Assembly: GCA_026984915.1 (NCBI GenBank)
Contig: JALSRG010000080.1
Span: forward strand, 1 to 40,411
Source of the DNA: Marinosulfonomonas sp.
GTDB taxonomy: Bacteria; Pseudomonadota; Alphaproteobacteria; Rhodobacterales; Rhodobacteraceae
Length of the DNA stretch: 40,411 bases
Direction: 5' to 3'
Numbering within the stretch: the stretch's first letter is position 1; each line of letters begins with the position of its first letter. The notes below the pieces were generated by a model that saw nothing but the letters and a program-made list of their open reading frames with translations, had not been told where the DNA came from and searched no databases. Positions 26,038 through 35,186 of this stretch are shown here, one piece after another. Made by a program: the position numbers and the translations under genes.

Positions 26038-26962
26038 ATAACCGGGTTTTCATTTCGAGACCAAGTATGCGGGCCGCGAGCGCATGCCCCCATGTGCCGG
26101 GATGTTCATGATATCCCTCGGCATGGATACGCCTGAGCCCCATGCGGCCCAGATCGGTATATCCGGCCCGAAATGCCGCCCGGGAAATATGGTAAATTTC
26201 CCGGCATAACTGTGGGGTGAACTTTGCAAACGGCGTGCCCTTGGCCCGGTCCAGCAGGCTGGCGACAGCGGCAAACCGGCTGGCAAGGGCCTTGTATGAC
26301 TGGTCGGTGGTGATGGAGTTTGCATTCACCCGGGTGTGGATTGCGGCGCCGGTTTCATTCTTGTAAATGACCGGCGCCTGAAACATGGCCCGCATGGTTA
26401 TGTCGAAATCCTGTGCCCGGGCCAGGCTCTCATCCCAGCCCCCGATCCGGGAGATGAAATCCGTGCGCCAGAGAATGCCCGAGGGGTTGATGAAATCGCC
26501 ATCCATCCAGCCGGCAAAGAACTGTTCGGGCAAAACATGGCCCTTGTAGGCGTGGCGGATGTCGCGACTGCCGTCGGCATATTCGATATGCATGTTCGAC
26601 AGGACCATATCGGCGTCATGACGTTCGGCCACTTGCATGGCACCCGCCAGAAGATCCCCCTCCAGATAATCATCGGCATCGAGAAACAGCACATGGCTGG
26701 CGCCCTGTCCGGTCGCCAGTTCCAGGCCGCGGTTGCGGGCATGGCAGGCCCCGCAATGCGGCCCTGTTTCCAGAATGACATGCCCGGCAAAATTCTGGAT
26801 ACGCTCAACCGAGCCGTCTGTTGAGCCGTCATCAACTACAATGAGGGTCGTTTCGGAAAAGGACTGCTCCAGCGCAGACCGAACGGCCTTTTCAATCCAT
26901 ATTTCCGCGTTGAAGCAGGGAATGACAATTGCGGCATGGGCGGGCATGTTCACCATGTTCAT
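26027..26962 (-). CDS. Glycosyltransferase family 2
   Basis: GT-A sugar transferase of 311 residues, probably acting on the lipid-linked EPS unit in the cytoplasm. It has the N-terminal AAIVIPCFNAEIWIEKAVRS and the VVDDGSTDGS and LFLDADDYLEGD motifs; these aspartates bind the nucleotide sugar and metal. The start could also be one of two internal ATGs within the first six codons. It converges on the spike gene with 18 bases between stops and follows another GT2 gene on the same strand by 123 bases. Confidence 0.88.
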   Translation of the reverse strand: MNMVNMPAHAAIVIPCFNAEIWIEKAVRSALEQSFSETTLIVVDDGSTDGSVERIQNFAGHVILETGPHCGACHARNRGLELATGQGASHVLFLDADDYLEGDLLAGAMQVAERHDADMVLSNMHIEYADGSRDIRHAYKGHVLPEQFFAGWMDGDFINPSGILWRTDFISRIGGWDESLARAQDFDITMRAMFQAPVIYKNETGAAIHTRVNANSITTDQSYKALASRFAAVASLLDRAKGTPFAKFTPQLCREIYHISRAAFRAGYTDLGRMGLRRIHAEGYHEHPGTWGHALAARILGLEMKTRLWRR

Positions 26963-27085
26963 CCAAATACAGGCCTTTTACGGTGCAGCGCCCCCACCGG
27001 ATCCGTTTGGGTTCAATTCGTATGAATTTTAGGGAACCCCGGACCATATTACAACAACGCTTTGCAAAGTTGACAGGTCCTGATC

Positions 27086-28012
27086 CTAGGTCCTGGGGCG
27101 GGTCAGAAAGGCGCGTGTCTTCGTATAGAGTGCCAGGGCCAGCCGTTTGGGCGTTGGTTCGGCCCGCCATGCGGCAAAACCCTGTTCAGCGGCTGCCGGA
27201 TAGTTTCCCTGCCGCCGCAACGCCCCGGCAAGGGTCTGGTAGTGGTGGGCCAGTACGCCGGGATAGCGGGCAAACAGGGCATGATGCTTGTTCAGAATCT
27301 GCGCCAGGGCCCGGGTTCTTTTACGGGGTGCGCGGGTGATCGAATTGTCGGTGAAGCGCTGGATGACCAGATCCTCGTCGACAAAAGCCACCGGAGCCAG
27401 TTGGGCAGTGCGCAGGCACAGGTCCCAGTCGACCAATGCCGGCAGATCAGGATCAAACCCGCCGGCCTGGTGAAACAAATCCCGCTGCATCAGGATCATC
27501 TGGGTGGAAATGAAGCTGTCGCGCACAAGGCTGGGCAGGATGTCTCCGGATTTGTGGGTGATCTCCGGTCCCGGATAGCGTCTCAGAACCGGGCTTTCGG
27601 GGGTGATGTCGTTTTTCACCACCATGCCGCAATAGGCGAATGCGGCCCCGGTTTTGCCGACTTCCGCCATCTGGCGGGCCAGTCGTTCGGGACGCCACAG
27701 ATCATCGCTGTCCTGAAAGGCAATCCAGGGGCTGTCGGCCAGCGAAACCCCGTAGTTGCGCCCGGCACTTGGCCCGCGCGGGCCGGGGTTTTGCACAACC
27801 CGCAGGCGGGGATCATCAATGGATTTCAACACCTCAAGGGTGGCATCCGTCGAGTTGTCATCCACCGCAATGACCGAAAAATTCGGCCAGGTCTGGGCCA
27901 GCACGCTGTCGACGGCGGCCCGGACGGTTTGCGCCCGGTTGTAACAGGGGATGATCACACTGATGCAGGGGGCGGTTTTGGCGGAAAGACCGGGAGTTGA
28001 GGATGAGGGCAT
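27086..28012 (-). CDS. Glycosyltransferase family 2
   Basis: GT-A sugar transferase of 308 residues with CISVIIPCYNRAQTVRAAVDS, AVDDNSTD and IAFQDSDDLWRPERL as donor and metal-binding motifs. The C-terminal part (about 225-300) is helical and TPR-like (YQTLAGALRRQGNYPAAAEQG), which is seen in some EPS transferases. ATG 28012 is preferred (CAGG about 8 bases upstream), but ATG 28048 is in frame and possible. It is divergent from the flippase gene and probably cotranscribed with the next GT2 gene. Confidence 0.87.
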   Translation of the reverse strand: MPSSSTPGLSAKTAPCISVIIPCYNRAQTVRAAVDSVLAQTWPNFSVIAVDDNSTDATLEVLKSIDDPRLRVVQNPGPRGPSAGRNYGVSLADSPWIAFQDSDDLWRPERLARQMAEVGKTGAAFAYCGMVVKNDITPESPVLRRYPGPEITHKSGDILPSLVRDSFISTQMILMQRDLFHQAGGFDPDLPALVDWDLCLRTAQLAPVAFVDEDLVIQRFTDNSITRAPRKRTRALAQILNKHHALFARYPGVLAHHYQTLAGALRRQGNYPAAAEQGFAAWRAEPTPKRLALALYTKTRAFLTRPRT

Positions 28013-28212
28013 GAATAACCTGAAAAATGTCTGCCACAAGAATGGCACGATACGGAAATATACCCGGAAAGGGAATCACGTGGAAGTTTGTGCGGATAAC
28101 CTCTAATGGAAAACCCCGAATACAGGCAATATCGGTCTTTTGAAAGAAACAGGCGGCGGATCCGCCTGATGGCTGATCAACAGGTTCATTTGTAAAAAGG
28201 CGCTTCTTTCGT

Positions 28213-29730
28213 ATGTCTTCTGATCCACGTGACGAAATTTTTGCCACCGAGCACCTGAAAAAGGATCTCGGGGCGCGGACTGGCAAAAGCTCTATTCTGG
28301 TGGTGCTGTTTGCCGGCCTGAAGTTCGTTATCCGGCTGGGGTCCACCGCCATTCTGGCGCGGCTGGTGCTGCCGGCTGAACAGGGGGTCATCGCCATGGT
28401 GCTGCCGATGATCCTGATTGCAACCGGGCTGGCCGAATTCGGGCTGTCCCAGGCACTGGTGCAGCGCGAACAGGTGACCCACCGGCTGGCTTCGGCCCTG
28501 TTCTGGGCCAATCTGGGGCTGGGGGTTCTGTTTACCGGCCTGCTGATGGCCTTGGCCGTGCCGGTGGCCCGGTTCTATGGCGATACCAGGGTCGGGCCGG
28601 TGCTGCTGGTGCTGGCGCCAACCGTGCTGCTGGCGGCGATACTGGTGCAGTATGTCTCGATCCTGCGCCGGCAGATGCGCATCGGTGCCATCGAAAAAAC
28701 CATTCTGGCCGCAACGATAGGCTCTCTTGTGGCGGCCATCGCGCTGGCCTTTGCCGGCTTTGGCTACTGGGCCCTGGTGGCGCAAATTCTGACGCAGCCG
28801 ATCCTGACCCTGGCCATTCTGCTGGGGCTTACGAAATGGGTGCCGGCACGGCCTTCGCTGCGGGCCCTTTATGAGGCCCGTGCAATGCTGGGCTTTGGCG
28901 GTTACCTGGCAGCCGCGCGAGTGCTGACCGATATCATGATGAACCTGCCGGCAATCATCATCGGCCGGATATACAGCGCGGCGGTGGCGGGCACCTTTTA
29001 CAGATCAAGAAGCCTCGCGTCTCTGCCCAAGGATATGGTGATCAGCGCCTTGTCAGGGTCGTTTTTGCCGGCGCTCAGCCGGGCCCAGAATGATCCGCCG
29101 GTTTTCCAGTCCATATTCTGTCGTTCGGTCACGCGAATGGCGCTGATCATCATGCCGGTGGGGCTCGGGATCTGCACCAGTGCCGATCTGATCGTGGCCA
29201 TTCTGCTTGGGCCGCACTGGACGATGGCGGCGCCGATGCTGGCCTGGCTGGGGCTGGATCTGTTGTTTGCGGTGCTGATAACGCCCATGTACTGGGCCCT
29301 GGTCGCCATGGGCAAGGGCCGCACGATGCTGTTTCTCAAGATTTATACAGCCGTTGTCGTGCTGGCGGCTCTGGTCATCGGCTCTCGGCTGGATGTGATC
29401 GGGATGCTGGCCCTTTATGTGCTGTCCTCGGTCATATTTGTCATGCCGGTGACCATCTGGCTGGTTGTGCGGAACACGTCCCTCAGTCTGGCAACGATCC
29501 TGCGCGCGACTCTGCCGGATGTTCTGCTGCTTGCAGTGGCTTATCCGGTGGTGATGGCCATTCGGGCCATGCTGCCCGAGATGAACGCATTTGCCGAACT
29601 GGTCTTGCTGGGGCTGCTGATCGGCGGCATCTATATCGGGTGGATACTGGTCAACCCCGGCCTGCGGGCGGATGTGGTCAAGGTGTTGCGCCTGGTATTT
29701 GCCCGGGTCAGGCCGGGACGGGCCACATGA
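28213..29730 (+). CDS. Wzx-type polysaccharide flippase (WzxC-like, MOP superfamily)
   Basis: Multi-spanning membrane protein of 505 residues expected to flip the lipid-linked EPS unit to the periplasm. It has 12 or more hydrophobic segments, with the N-terminal KFVIRLGSTAILARLVLPAE and the FGLSQALVQRE turn typical of the WzxC/polysaccharide-synthase group. The stop is followed closely by the polymerase-like gene on the same strand, so flippase, polymerase and GT2 probably form an operon. Confidence 0.9.
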   Translation: MSSDPRDEIFATEHLKKDLGARTGKSSILVVLFAGLKFVIRLGSTAILARLVLPAEQGVIAMVLPMILIATGLAEFGLSQALVQREQVTHRLASALFWANLGLGVLFTGLLMALAVPVARFYGDTRVGPVLLVLAPTVLLAAILVQYVSILRRQMRIGAIEKTILAATIGSLVAAIALAFAGFGYWALVAQILTQPILTLAILLGLTKWVPARPSLRALYEARAMLGFGGYLAAARVLTDIMMNLPAIIIGRIYSAAVAGTFYRSRSLASLPKDMVISALSGSFLPALSRAQNDPPVFQSIFCRSVTRMALIIMPVGLGICTSADLIVAILLGPHWTMAAPMLAWLGLDLLFAVLITPMYWALVAMGKGRTMLFLKIYTAVVVLAALVIGSRLDVIGMLALYVLSSVIFVMPVTIWLVVRNTSLSLATILRATLPDVLLLAVAYPVVMAIRAMLPEMNAFAELVLLGLLIGGIYIGWILVNPGLRADVVKVLRLVFARVRPGRAT

Positions 29731-29856
29731 GCCGCTGGACATCCCTGCCGGTTGAGGCATTTGCGCCGATGGCTTATAGCGTGGTCCGCCCTGTGCCGGT
29801 TTTCTTGTGCCGGTTTTGCCAGGCGCCATATTGTCAGGATTATCGGGTTTGAAACT

Positions 29857-31209
29857 TTGAATTCTCGAATTGATGCAAAAGCAGCCGGTCTGGCCTCGGG
29901 AACGACACGAACACGGCGCAATATGCTGCTGCTGTTCATGCTCTGCTTTCTGGTGCCCATTCATCTGCATTTCGGCTCGCTGACCATGGGGCTGCCCCGG
30001 TTTTATCTGCTGCTCGGGTTTTTCCCGGCGCTGTTCACCCTGTTCAGGGCACCGGATCTGCGTATCGGCGCAACCGATTACCTGATCTTCGGGTTTATCC
30101 TCTGGGCGTCACTGGCCATCCTGGCCAATCACGGGCTGACCGAGATCGAATTCATGGGGCTGCAGGTCGTTGACATGTTCGGGGCCTATCTGGTGGGGCG
30201 TGCCCTGATCCGCACGCCAGAGGATTACCGGTATTTCTGGCGGATATTTGCATATGCCATGCTGTTCATGTTCCCGATTGCCTTTGTCGAACTGCTGACG
30301 AACCGCTTCATCCTGCATGATTTGCTGCGGCCGTTCTTTGATGTTTTCGCCAATGCCACCATCCATTATCCGCCGCGATGGGGGTTTGACCGGGTGCAGG
30401 GCAATCTGGAACATCCGATCCTGTTCGGCGTGTTCTGGAGCCTTGGATTTGCGCCCATGCTTTCGGTTTTCAGGAGCTTTTCGGCCCGGGTTTTCTTCGG
30501 AGCGATCTGCCTGGCGATGGTGGGGATGTCGCTTTCGAGCGGGGCTTACCTTGTGGCGATCTTCCAGAGTGGCCTGCTGCTCTGGGGCTGGATGACGCGC
30601 GGGTCGTGGAAAACCCTGCTGGTTCTTTTCGCCATTCTGTATGTGGTGGTCGAGATCATTTCCAACAGACCCGCCCTGGTGGCGATCTCCACCCGGCTGG
30701 CCTTCAGCTCGGGGACGGCCTACTGGCGGGTGCTGATCTGGGAATTCGGCACCAAGAACGTGCTGGAAAACCCGATCTTCGGTCTTGGGCTGCGCGACTG
30801 GGTGCGCCCGTCCTGGCTGGGGGCCTCGGTTGACAACAACTGGCTTCTGGTGGCCATGCGCGGCGGGATTCCCGCGATCCTGCTCTTGCTGTCGGCCTTT
30901 GGGGCCATGATCAAAACGCTTGTTTCCGCCAGGGATTTGTCGCCACGGGTGCAGCGCTATCGACGCAATTTCATCATCATGTTCCTGTCGATGTTTCTGG
31001 CGCTTGGCACTGTGGCCGTCTGGAGCGGCACCCAGAGCTTTCTGTTTTTCCTTCTGGCAATGGGGGTCAACCTTGCCGGGATGAAACAGCAGGGTGGAGA
31101 GGAAGTGCCTGTGCCCGAAGCCCCGCCGGTCAGCCGCTACACCCGCCAGAAAGTGCGGCATGCGCGCCAGCCATCGCCCCAATCCTCATCTCCGGCGCAA
31201 CGGGCATGA
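29857..31209 (+). CDS. Wzy/O-antigen ligase-like EPS polymerase
   Basis: Membrane protein of about 450 residues with some ten hydrophobic segments. Its large loop region ends in a run (TAYWRVLIWEFGTKNVLENPIFGLGLRDW) that has the GxG and NPxxGxG pattern of the O-antigen ligase/polymerase (WaaL/Wzy) family. It should join EPS units in the periplasm. The start is uncertain: TTG 29857 keeps a basic N-terminus before the first TM, ATG 29923 starts just at that TM, and the frame stays open to TTG 29752. The basic, polar C-terminal tail (about 415-450) is cytoplasmic-looking. Confidence 0.82.
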   Translation: MNSRIDAKAAGLASGTTRTRRNMLLLFMLCFLVPIHLHFGSLTMGLPRFYLLLGFFPALFTLFRAPDLRIGATDYLIFGFILWASLAILANHGLTEIEFMGLQVVDMFGAYLVGRALIRTPEDYRYFWRIFAYAMLFMFPIAFVELLTNRFILHDLLRPFFDVFANATIHYPPRWGFDRVQGNLEHPILFGVFWSLGFAPMLSVFRSFSARVFFGAICLAMVGMSLSSGAYLVAIFQSGLLLWGWMTRGSWKTLLVLFAILYVVVEIISNRPALVAISTRLAFSSGTAYWRVLIWEFGTKNVLENPIFGLGLRDWVRPSWLGASVDNNWLLVAMRGGIPAILLLLSAFGAMIKTLVSARDLSPRVQRYRRNFIIMFLSMFLALGTVAVWSGTQSFLFFLLAMGVNLAGMKQQGGEEVPVPEAPPVSRYTRQKVRHARQPSPQSSSPAQRA

Positions 31210-31228
31210 GCAGGCAGGAGCGATTTCC

Positions 31229-32140
31229 GTGATTTCCGTGATCATTCCCCATTTCAATCAGCCGGACCAGTTGCTGCGCTGTCTGGCATCGCTGGGCGGG
31301 CAGGCCGCGGGCGGGCATGACGTGGAAATTCTGGTGGTCGACAACGGCTCGGACAGCCTGCCGGAAAAAGAAGTCGCCGCCTGCACACGGGCACGGCTGT
31401 TGCGCGAGGAAGACCCCGGCCCCGGCCCGGCGCGCAATCTGGGCGTGGCCCATGCGCGCGGCGAAATCCTGGCCTTTATCGACGCAGATTGCGTGGCCGC
31501 GCCCGGCTGGCTGCAAAGCATCGCGACCCATATGTCGGAGGGTGCTGAAATCCTTGGGGGGGATGTCCGCATTCTGCACCGTGATCCGGCCCGGCCCGGC
31601 ATCTGGGAGGCCTATGAAAGCGAGTTCGCCTACCGGATGGAACATTATATTGAAAAACAGGGGTTTACCGGAACCGGCAATCTGGCGGTACGGGCCGCGG
31701 TGATGGCGGATGTCGGGCCTTTTGCCGGGATCGGCATTGCCGAGGATCGTGACTGGGGCCAGCGGGCCACGGCGCGCGGCCACCGCATCACCTGGGCGCC
31801 TGACATGGTGGCCTATCATCCGGCCCGCGAGAGCTTTGCCGAGCTGGCGCGTAAATGGGACCGCCATACTGCGCATGATTTCGCACTCTACATGCAGCGC
31901 CCCGCTGGCCGGCTCCGCTGGGCGCTGCGCACCATTCTCATGGCGGTTTCGCCGCTGGTATCTTTGTGGCGGATCCTGCGTTCGTCGCGCATCAAAGGCG
32001 GGCTGCGTGGCAAACTGAAAGCCATTCTCGGGCTGGTTCGGGTGCGGCTCTACCGGACGCGGCGGATGCTGGGGCTGTTGCTTTCCGGTGCCGGGGACAA
32101 GGGGGACGGGCTGGAAACCCGCTGGCGGGAAAAGCCCTGA
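31229..32140 (+). CDS. Glycosyltransferase family 2
   Basis: GT-A sugar transferase of 303 residues starting VISVIIPHFNQPDQLLRCL, with LVVDNGSD and LAFIDADCVAAPGW as donor and metal motifs and GTGNLAVRAAVMADVG plus AEDRDWGQRA as acceptor-side motifs. GTG 31229 is chosen because AGGAGC lies about 7 bases upstream and the core fold begins there. The open frame extends upstream to 31094, overlapping the polymerase gene. It lies 19 bases after the polymerase and belongs to the same operon. Confidence 0.87.
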   Translation: MISVIIPHFNQPDQLLRCLASLGGQAAGGHDVEILVVDNGSDSLPEKEVAACTRARLLREEDPGPGPARNLGVAHARGEILAFIDADCVAAPGWLQSIATHMSEGAEILGGDVRILHRDPARPGIWEAYESEFAYRMEHYIEKQGFTGTGNLAVRAAVMADVGPFAGIGIAEDRDWGQRATARGHRITWAPDMVAYHPARESFAELARKWDRHTAHDFALYMQRPAGRLRWALRTILMAVSPLVSLWRILRSSRIKGGLRGKLKAILGLVRVRLYRTRRMLGLLLSGAGDKGDGLETRWREKP

Positions 32141-32146
32141 AGCGGC

Positions 32147-32752
32147 TTAACCGGACTCTTTGCGCAGCAGGCGCCAGGCCCCCCAAAAGATCAAAACCAG
32201 CCCACTCAGTTCCAGCACCCAGTTCATCCGAATACCCAGGGCGCGGGTATTGATCAGATCATCCACATGGTGAAAGCTGACAGCGCGTACCAGTACGAAA
32301 CCGGCAACAAGAACCAGCCCCAGCAGCGGCAGGCCGGTCCGGGGCAGGGTGCGGCGCATGACATGGAAAAGGACGGCACCGGACAGCAGGATCAGCCCCA
32401 GCAACACGAAGATGAATTCCCGCTGGATCAGACGCCGCTCTCCATACCAGCCCTGCGCCTTGGCATCACAGCGCCCGATGGCTGTCAGAAACGATTGCAG
32501 GTCCAGTTGCTTGTTGATTGCCAGTGCGAGCATGAGAAACATCAGAGCGCCCCAGAACAACTGTTCGCGACGGGCGGTTTGCGCCGGAAAAGTCACGGCG
32601 GTCAGCACCCGTCCTGCGATCAGGGCGCAAAGCAGATAGGCCACGACCGTGAGCCAGCCCATCACGGTCGGGTCGCCGATTTTGGGCGACCAGCTGGCGA
32701 GGGCGCAAGCGATGATCGAGCGGCTTTCATGGCCGAAAAGAAGGGTTTCCAT
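32147..32752 (-). CDS. Small multi-spanning membrane protein of unknown function
   Basis: I do not recognise a function. The 201-residue protein has about five hydrophobic segments. A conserved-looking polar stretch between the second and third, NKQLDLQSFLTAIGRCDAKA, is followed by QGWYGERRLIQREF, and a late HHVDDLINTRALGIRMNWVLEL suggests a functional site facing one side. Proteins of this look occur in Rhodobacterales EPS loci. It is convergent with the GT2 gene (6-base gap) and divergent from the second VPLPA-CTERM gene. Confidence 0.68.
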   Translation of the reverse strand: METLLFGHESRSIIACALASWSPKIGDPTVMGWLTVVAYLLCALIAGRVLTAVTFPAQTARREQLFWGALMFLMLALAINKQLDLQSFLTAIGRCDAKAQGWYGERRLIQREFIFVLLGLILLSGAVLFHVMRRTLPRTGLPLLGLVLVAGFVLVRAVSFHHVDDLINTRALGIRMNWVLELSGLVLIFWGAWRLLRKESG

Positions 32753-33026
32753 AGGGTGTATGGCTACGGTGATCCGCCCATGTTTTCAAATCGTTTTGTC
32801 GTGAAAAGTGATTCGTTTCAGCTGGGCGGGAACCTGCTGAAAAGCCTGAAAACGGAAACGGATCCGGGAAAACGTTAATGATTGTTCAGCAATACATCCT
32901 GAGGTTGTCGGCTTAGTGCAATTTTTACAAAAATGGTGGAATACCGGAATTGTGGCAGAATCATGACTGAGGTATAGTGATGACATTAGAGTGGGAAACA
33001 TGTTCGGGTAACGGGAGAACATTATT

Positions 33027-33746
33027 ATGAAAAAGAGACACGTACTTGGCGCTGCACTGATCGGGCTGACCAGCCTGATGCCGGTGATGGGCTCCGCAGC
33101 AACCGCATCATTCAATTTTGCAGATCTTGCAGATACCTATGCCGCAGGTAATGGCGGCCACGAAGGCAGCTGGGATCAGGTGACCGGTGGAACCCTGACC
33201 GATGGTGCCGTCACGATCGTCAATGCCAAAGGGACCTATACAGGTGACCCGACCGGTGATAACACCCATGCGTTCTTTGACAGCTCGGATGCAAGCGGCT
33301 CTGCCGGTCTGGGTGTCTGTCATTCCGGCTGGATCGGTTCTGTCAGCGGTTGCAGCAGCAATCAGCCCGGTGCGAATACAAGCGACGATAACATCACCGT
33401 GGGGGAAACCCTGACCCTGCTGTTCAACACCGGCGTATTCTTTACCGACATTCTGTTCAAGAATGCCTCGCACGGTCTGTTCAACGGCTCTCTGGTCATC
33501 AATGGCAATGTCTACAGTATTGCTGCCGGCCTGCTGGCGGCTCCGGGTACACTTGGGCATAACGCAACATTTACATTCGCCTATGACCCGGCCAGTTCAC
33601 CCGACAGCGAGGTTTACATCTCCAAGATCGCGGTTGACACCAACCCGGACAACAACCCGACACCCGTGCCGCTGCCGGCCGGTGGTCTGTTGCTGCTTGG
33701 CGGCCTTGCCGGGCTTGGCGCTCTGAAGCGCAAGCGCAAGGCCTGA
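33027..33746 (+). CDS. VPLPA-CTERM sorting protein (exosortase substrate)
   Basis: Secreted protein of 239 residues with a signal peptide (about 1-25, ending MGSAAT) and a textbook VPLPA-CTERM tail: PVPLPAGG, hydrophobic LLLLGGLAGLGAL and basic KRKRKA. XrtD should cleave at this tail. The body is a beta-rich PEP-CTERM-like domain with a cysteine pair region (GLGVCHSGWIGSVSGC) that may form a disulfide. GGGAG lies about 9 bases ahead of the ATG. A strong terminator follows. It may be a surface or EPS matrix protein; partner unknown. Confidence 0.9.
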   Translation: MKKRHVLGAALIGLTSLMPVMGSAATASFNFADLADTYAAGNGGHEGSWDQVTGGTLTDGAVTIVNAKGTYTGDPTGDNTHAFFDSSDASGSAGLGVCHSGWIGSVSGCSSNQPGANTSDDNITVGETLTLLFNTGVFFTDILFKNASHGLFNGSLVINGNVYSIAAGLLAAPGTLGHNATFTFAYDPASSPDSEVYISKIAVDTNPDNNPTPVPLPAGGLLLLGGLAGLGALKRKRKA

Positions 33747-33768
33747 GCCACAGCGCACAGTGAACAAG

Positions 33769-33796
33769 AAAGCCCCGGAGAATTCTCCGGGGCTTT
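33769..33796. terminator. Bidirectional intrinsic terminator (perfect palindrome)
   Basis: A 28-base perfect palindrome, AAAGCCCCGGAGAA and its reverse complement, ends in a T-run on the plus strand and has an A-run on the other side. It sits between the convergent VPLPA-CTERM and ugd genes and should stop transcription both ways. Confidence 0.88.
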
Positions 33797-33818
33797 TTCT
33801 TTCGGCGGTGGATTTGTC

Positions 33819-35123
33819 TCAGCGCCCGACACCGACATAAGCATCAAACCCTGCCGCCCTGGCGTCTTGCGGCGAGTAGATATTGCGCAGATCCACCATG
33901 CGCGGGCGGGACATGATCTGCGCCATGCGGGCAAGATCGAGCGCGCGGAATTCGTTCCACTCTGTCAGCAAGACCACCGCATCGGCATCTTTCACGGCGC
34001 TATAGGGATCGTCCTGCCAGCTGACGCCGGGCAACAGGGCCTCGCCCTCGCGCTTGCCTTGCGGATCCACCACCCGCACCTGCGCACCATTCCCGACGAG
34101 GGCGGGCACGATGGTGAGGGCAGGGGCCTCGCGCATGTCATCGGTATTGGGCTTGAAGGTGACGCCCAGTATGGCGATGGTCTTGCCGTTGACCGAGCCG
34201 TCGCAGATATCAACCACCTTGTCGATCATCCGGCGTTTTATTTCCTCGTTCACCTTGATCACCGTTTCGGTGATCTGCATCGGTGTGGCGTGATCCTGAC
34301 CGATGCGCGCCAGGGCGCTGGTATCCTTTGGAAAGCATGACCCGCCATAGCCGGGGCCTGCATGCAGAAACTTGTTACCGATCCGCCCGTCCAGCCCCAT
34401 GCCTTTGCTGACCTGCTTTACATCCGCGCCGACCCGTTCGCACAGCGCGGCGATTTCATTGATGAAGGTGATCTTGGCCGCCAGAAAGGCATTGGCCGCA
34501 TATTTGATCATTTCAGCGCTTTCCAGATCGGTGTTGATGATCGGAAAATCACGCAGAAACAAGGGCCGGTAGATTTCGGCCATCACTTTTTGGGCGCGGG
34601 CGTTCTGTACGCCGACCACCACCCGGTCGGGGCGCATGAAATCATCAATTGCGGCCCCTTCGCGCAGAAACTCGGGGTTTGAGGCCACGTCGAAATCGGC
34701 ATCCGGGTTGGCCTTGCGGATCACCTGTTCCACCTGGCGGTTGGTGCCCACGGGCACGGTGGATTTGGTAACCACCACCGCGTAACCGGTCAGCGCCTGT
34801 GCAATCTCTTCGGCCGCGGCCATGACATAGGTCAGATCGGCATGGCCATCGCCGCGCCGGGTGGGCGTGCCCACCGCAATGAACACCGCATCCGCGCCAC
34901 TGACGGCATGGGCCAGATCCCCGGTAAAAGACAGGCGCCCGGCCGCAACATTCTTGGCCATCAGATCATCGAGGCCGGGTTCATAAATGGGCACCTCGCC
35001 ACGCTCGAGCATCTCTATCTTGGCCGGATCCTTGTCGACACAGACCACCTCATGGCCGAAATCCGAGAAACAGACCCCCGAAACCAGGCCCACATAGCCC
35101 GTGCCAATCATCGCAATACGCAT
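33819..35123 (-). CDS. ugd: UDP-glucose 6-dehydrogenase
   Basis: Oxidises UDP-glucose to UDP-glucuronate with NAD, supplying an acidic sugar for the EPS. The 434-residue protein has the N-terminal NAD motif GTGYVGLVSG (7-16), TKSTVPVGTN, ASNPEFLREGAA (148-159), the active-site loop GYGGSCFPKD with catalytic Cys263, and the C-terminal GVTFKPNTDDMREAP. ATG 35123 starts exactly at the nucleotide-binding strand (MRIAMIG). It suggests the polymer is acidic. It lies 63 bases after the next gene on the same strand. Confidence 0.94.
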   Translation of the reverse strand: MRIAMIGTGYVGLVSGVCFSDFGHEVVCVDKDPAKIEMLERGEVPIYEPGLDDLMAKNVAAGRLSFTGDLAHAVSGADAVFIAVGTPTRRGDGHADLTYVMAAAEEIAQALTGYAVVVTKSTVPVGTNRQVEQVIRKANPDADFDVASNPEFLREGAAIDDFMRPDRVVVGVQNARAQKVMAEIYRPLFLRDFPIINTDLESAEMIKYAANAFLAAKITFINEIAALCERVGADVKQVSKGMGLDGRIGNKFLHAGPGYGGSCFPKDTSALARIGQDHATPMQITETVIKVNEEIKRRMIDKVVDICDGSVNGKTIAILGVTFKPNTDDMREAPALTIVPALVGNGAQVRVVDPQGKREGEALLPGVSWQDDPYSAVKDADAVVLLTEWNEFRALDLARMAQIMSRPRMVDLRNIYSPQDARAAGFDAYVGVGR

Positions 35124-35186
35124 ATTCCACTCCAATACCGGTGTCAGACCACCCGCCGTGGTGGATGGCCTGCCGGTGGATTGTTG

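Noticed and set aside
29727-29852. Small plus-strand frame starting in the stop of the flippase gene (ATGA overlap)
   Set aside because: The overlap looks like coupling, but the 41-residue translation is unremarkable and overlaps the possible 5' end of the polymerase gene.
33769-33796. 28-base perfect palindrome as a regulatory operator
   Set aside because: Its GC-rich stem, A/T-flanked ends and place between two convergent genes are those of a bidirectional terminator.
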